From CAYUXF01 sp964448755 (lineage in GTDB: Bacteria > Margulisbacteria > Termititenacia > Termititenacales > CAYUXF01), in the NCBI GenBank assembly GCA_964448755.1, contig CAYUXF010000068.1:1-8050 (forward strand): a DNA stretch of 8,050 nt, in the 5' to 3' direction. A program made the position numbers and the translations under genes. The notes beneath the pieces are model-generated. The model worked only from the letters and a program-made list of their open reading frames with translations. It had not been told where the DNA came from and searched no databases. Below are positions 5,135 to 8,050 of this stretch, in pieces. Each line of letters starts with the position of its first letter. Position 1 is the stretch's first letter.

Positions 5135-7186
5135 TTATCGCTGATATTTCTGCCGATTAGAATCATAAAACTCAGACAGTGCCTCCCAAACAGAGAGATC
5201 AAAATTAATTGGCGGTACCGGCCGGCCTTTCTGACGATATTCAATATGAATATGCGGTCCTGTTGCCTTACCTGACATCCCTATAGTAGCTATCTTTTCA
5301 CCGGCCACAACCTTATCGCCTTTATTTTTTACAAAATTATCACAATGAGCATAGTAAACCTCAGTCTGATCTGGTTGACGAATAATAACAACTTTCCCAT
5401 ACTTTTCAAAACTACCAGTAAAAACAACTTCCCCACCAGAGACAGCATAGATAGGATCACCAATATTTCCCTGGAGATCAACACCAGTATGATCATGTAA
5501 AATTTTCTCTACCGGATCTATTCTTTTCCCATATTCAGAAGTAACATAATAGCCGGGACGACCAAAAGAAGGAGACTCCAGCATAAAATCGGTTAAAAAA
5601 TTATTCAATCTTTTATAATTCAATTCACCAAAAAAACCATCGACAAAATCATCATAATTTATTTTTTTAACATTTGATCCCTCATTAATTTTTTGAAAAA
5701 AATCTTTAACAAATTCCTCCTGTGTTTTTTTATCATAATCTTCTATCCCTAACTTATACTTATTTTTCAAATAACTGTTAAATAGCGGACTAATAACTAC
5801 CCGACAATTTTCAAAATAGGCTCTATCCAAATTTAATGCTTCTTGCACTGTAACAACTAATGTATATAAATAATTTTTACGGCCAATTGTTGCTGGCATT
5901 TTCCAGTTAGTTAATTTCTTATCTTGATAATAAATTTCCATCAAATCTTGTGGTTGTACTTTTAATTTTTCAAGAGCCTCATTAAAAATATCAAAAAAAT
6001 TACTCTCATATTCCCGTCTAAAAGCCATTGTATTTAAAGAAGAAATATTTGCTATAACATTTTGATTTATTTCTATCTTTTCAATATAACTATCCAAAAT
6101 ACTCGATAATTTAGCGGCTTTTTCTTCAGGAAAAACAGTGGATAAATTACCATCGTGCCTAAATCGAAAATATTTATTCGTAAAAAACGTACTGTCAAAT
6201 CCATTATCTATATAACCGCTGTATTTTAAAACTTCAACCAGCTTGGCATTTGTAAAATTACGCAAACCAGCATCTGCCAGACCCAGATACGCTAATTTTT
6301 TATATACATCAAAATATATACCCCGCAAAGGCTGAATGGCATTTGTTTCAGGAGAACTATTCACCAAACCAGCCCAATACCAGGGATTGCATTTACTAAC
6401 AAAAAAATCACTCAACTCGCTTTTTTGTAGTTTAGTCACCAGCCATTGAGGAAAAAAACTAAACGCAGAGAGTTTGGGAGAATACTGATTTAATGAGCGA
6501 ATAAATTTTTGAATAAAAGCATATGTATCCGACCCTTCTCTAACATAGGCCGTAGCTGTTAAACCAGCTAAACGCTGTCGTTCAGTCAAGTCGCCTGCGC
6601 TAAGATCTATCCCATCTTTTTCATCCAAACGAAGATTATCACCATAATTTTTATAGTCCTTTTTCCAACTATGCAAAGTCGGCCCTGCTTTTTTTCCACT
6701 GAAAGATAACTGATATTCTGCCAACGCCCACAAATAATTATTTTTATTATTTTTTAAATATTCGTTCTTAAAAGCACTTACTCTTTTGCGAACAGATTCC
6801 TGATCAAGGTTTTTATCAAGATCAGGATCAATCAGACATTCTGCATCTAAAATTGCCGCAACCACTGACGGCCGCATTGAGTGATCAATTGCCGATGTAA
6901 CTATTTTTTCTCCAGCACGAGGCCAGTGAATCTTTATCTCTTCAATCTCCTGATCATCTGTTTTATATAACCATGTAGCATCTTGAATATTTAAACTTTG
7001 TCGTAAATTTTCATCAATAATAAAAGCATATAAATAATTCTGTTCTATTGTCGGTAATTTATTGATATCATTTTTAAATTGAGCAACTGTAACATTATTT
7101 AACTGCAAATCACTTAGCGTCAATTTATAATCACGACGATCATAATCATAGCGATAAAAAATATTACTAACTCCCTTAAACATCAC
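5135..7186 (-). CDS. Large M23 (LytM-type) metallopeptidase-domain protein with possible N-terminal transglycosylase-like segment and no signal peptide
   Basis: The 683-residue protein ends in a complete M23 endopeptidase domain (about 548-658), a family that cuts cross-links in peptidoglycan. HTGVD gives zinc ligands H566 and D570, YYAH gives catalytic H614, and GPHIHIEY gives catalytic H645 and zinc ligand H647. At about 100-182, a stretch with VVAAILDAE (108-116) followed by LWALAEYQLSFSGKKAG...W resembles a diverged lysozyme/SLT fold, with E116 as the possible catalytic Glu. This is a weak inference. Residues about 200-540 match no family I know. There is no signal peptide, lipobox or membrane helix, so its route to the wall is unclear. 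GTG 7186 directly follows the upstream TAA. ATG 7183, one codon on, is an equally good start (AAGGA at 7197-7193, spacing nine). It is the second gene of an operon with a membrane protein, its likely partner. Phage-lysin or secretion-machine origin is possible but not shown. Confidence 0.85.
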   Translation of the reverse strand: MMFKGVSNIFYRYDYDRRDYKLTLSDLQLNNVTVAQFKNDINKLPTIEQNYLYAFIIDENLRQSLNIQDATWLYKTDDQEIEEIKIHWPRAGEKIVTSAIDHSMRPSVVAAILDAECLIDPDLDKNLDQESVRKRVSAFKNEYLKNNKNNYLWALAEYQLSFSGKKAGPTLHSWKKDYKNYGDNLRLDEKDGIDLSAGDLTERQRLAGLTATAYVREGSDTYAFIQKFIRSLNQYSPKLSAFSFFPQWLVTKLQKSELSDFFVSKCNPWYWAGLVNSSPETNAIQPLRGIYFDVYKKLAYLGLADAGLRNFTNAKLVEVLKYSGYIDNGFDSTFFTNKYFRFRHDGNLSTVFPEEKAAKLSSILDSYIEKIEINQNVIANISSLNTMAFRREYESNFFDIFNEALEKLKVQPQDLMEIYYQDKKLTNWKMPATIGRKNYLYTLVVTVQEALNLDRAYFENCRVVISPLFNSYLKNKYKLGIEDYDKKTQEEFVKDFFQKINEGSNVKKINYDDFVDGFFGELNYKRLNNFLTDFMLESPSFGRPGYYVTSEYGKRIDPVEKILHDHTGVDLQGNIGDPIYAVSGGEVVFTGSFEKYGKVVIIRQPDQTEVYYAHCDNFVKNKGDKVVAGEKIATIGMSGKATGPHIHIEYRQKGRPVPPINFDLSVWEALSEFYDSNRQKYQR

Positions 7187-7996
7187 TTATTTTCCTTTCA
7201 ACCCATAAAATTGGCGTATTTTTTCCATTAATAAATTTACCTGTTCATTGTCTCTTGTCAGTACATCAAGAATAACAAGCATACTCATTAGTTCAGATAT
7301 TTTCTGCAGTGTCTCAACACTTAAAGGGAGTCCACCCATCACACCCTGCAAAGACCCATACATTAGAGAACAAACCAGGTCATCCCAATTATCCTCCATA
7401 AACTTAACCGATATCAAATTACGTTGCGTCCGCGGCATAAAATATTTCAATAAGCCAGTAAGGCAAATTGTATATCTTTCTCTTTCTTGTAAAAGCAACA
7501 AGGGTATCCTCTGCTGAAACTCCAGAACAATTTCTTCACTATTTTTAAATCGCTTTAATTCTGAACTAAATTCTTTCTGTATTTTCTTAAAAAATCTTTG
7601 CTCTCTTCTCTCAAGCCAGCCAAGCTTTATTTTTCCTGTTATGCGGAAAAGAAGATAAACTGAAGCCCAATACAATGGCAACGTAAGGAAAATACTAAAA
7701 AAACCCATGCTAATAGTAGCCGACTTTAAAACAATAGAAGGCCAGACAAGAAAAACTAATGAAACAGAACTAATCAGCAAATAAGCATTATTAATATAAC
7801 CGCCAATCTTTGTGGCAGGCTTATCAAAAAAAGGAGAAATTTTAGCAAATTTATCTTTACCAAAAATCTCAAAAAAAGTTGCCTTTGCTTTATTGTTTAA
7901 AAAATTATTATTTTCTTCTGTCAATAATTTATGAAATTCATCACTATAAAAAAGATATTGTTTAGGTAAATAAGGAATTAAATAATCATATTTCAA
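7187..7996 (-). CDS. Two-helix membrane protein of unknown family, partner of the M23 protein
   Basis: I do not recognise the family. The 269-residue product has a polar N-terminal region (1-68, with tyrosine- and lysine-rich helices), two adjacent hydrophobic helices (about 71-90 and 97-119) forming a hairpin, then a charged helical region of about 150 residues. The charged region opens with KLGWLERREQRFFKKIQKEF (124-143). The positive charge after the second helix suggests both ends lie in the cytoplasm. The start is probably TTG at 7996: the frame is closed by TAG five codons upstream, and no in-frame ATG lies near the N terminus. No Shine-Dalgarno precedes it, so the start is the least certain part. 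Its TAA abuts the start of the M23 gene, and its last codons carry that gene's AAGGA ribosome binding site, indicating coupled translation and a shared role. Confidence 0.75.
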   Translation of the reverse strand: MKYDYLIPYLPKQYLFYSDEFHKLLTEENNNFLNNKAKATFFEIFGKDKFAKISPFFDKPATKIGGYINNAYLLISSVSLVFLVWPSIVLKSATISMGFFSIFLTLPLYWASVYLLFRITGKIKLGWLERREQRFFKKIQKEFSSELKRFKNSEEIVLEFQQRIPLLLLQERERYTICLTGLLKYFMPRTQRNLISVKFMEDNWDDLVCSLMYGSLQGVMGGLPLSVETLQKISELMSMLVILDVLTRDNEQVNLLMEKIRQFYGLKGK

Positions 7997-8003
7997 GGGA
8001 GTG

Positions 8004-8038
8004 TAAAACTAACTGTGTAAACTAGTAAAATAAACTAG
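8004..8038. repeat. Three spaced short direct repeats upstream of the membrane protein/M23 operon
   Basis: TAAAACTAA (8004-8012), TAAACTAG (8018-8025) and TAAACTAG (8031-8038) recur at 13-14 bp intervals, reading CTAGTTTA toward the operon. The first pair is extended by a shared GTG on the left. The second overlaps the palindrome ACTAGT (8021-8026). They occupy the 54 bases between the TTG start and the window edge, next to a TATATT -10-like hexamer on the minus strand (8044-8039). They may be operator sites. The window ends before the full array can be judged. Confidence 0.4.
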
Positions 8039-8050
8039 AATATACAGGAG

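Noticed and set aside
5119..5136. Bidirectional terminator between proB and the M23 gene
   Set aside because: The 15-bp gap has no GC-rich stem or T-run.
7248..7517. Plus-strand 89-codon open frame
   Set aside because: Antisense to the C-terminal part of the two-helix membrane protein; no supporting features.
1..8050. Mobile element, prophage, CRISPR or defence-system content
   Set aside because: No transposase, integrase, inverted terminal repeats, direct-repeat/spacer array or tRNA was seen. The M23 protein alone does not establish a prophage.

Overview
The window is a stretch of AT-rich bacterial chromosome, by eye about 35% G+C with local swings from about 25% to 50%. It holds eight protein-coding genes, packed tightly. 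The content is mostly ordinary housekeeping and regulation: a sigma-54 activator, an rRNA pseudouridine synthase, a flavin reductase, an alkyladenine glycosylase and a glutamate 5-kinase. I see no transposase, integrase, tRNA, rRNA or CRISPR array. The activator implies an organism that encodes sigma-54 (RpoN). The mix of Shine-Dalgarno-led and apparently leaderless genes, with no recognisable gene-order signature, suggests an uncultured or deep-branching bacterial lineage. I cannot name the phylum from the sequence alone.

Region 1 (1-1656): a NifA-type GAF/AAA+/Fis-HTH activator on the minus strand runs to the left edge. Only the last base of its probable stop codon lies outside the window. 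It diverges from the next gene across a 127-bp promoter region.

Region 2 (1657-3650): a plus-strand RsuA/RluB/RluF-family pseudouridine synthase meets a minus-strand flavin reductase tail to tail. A shared TTAA serves as the stop codon on both strands. The reductase is the second gene of a two-gene minus-strand operon whose first gene encodes an unrecognised multi-spanning membrane protein.

Region 3 (3651-5134): a 92-bp divergent promoter region leads into the plus-strand genes mpg (3-methyladenine DNA glycosylase) and proB (a short glutamate 5-kinase without the PUA domain). Both start without a Shine-Dalgarno sequence. rluF-like and mpg share the same geometry, a -10-like hexamer exactly 6 nt before ATG, which points to leaderless mRNAs. 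proB has its own extended -10 in the gap after mpg.

Region 4 (5135-8050): a two-gene minus-strand operon gives the least explained content. It encodes a two-helix membrane protein of unknown family. Directly behind it, with adjacent stop and start codons, lies a 683-residue protein with an intact C-terminal M23 (LytM-type) metallopeptidase domain and a possible lytic-transglycosylase-like segment near the N terminus. The latter has no signal peptide or membrane segment, so how a wall hydrolase would reach the wall is unclear. This pair is the best candidate here for something not yet described. The upstream edge carries three short spaced repeats.
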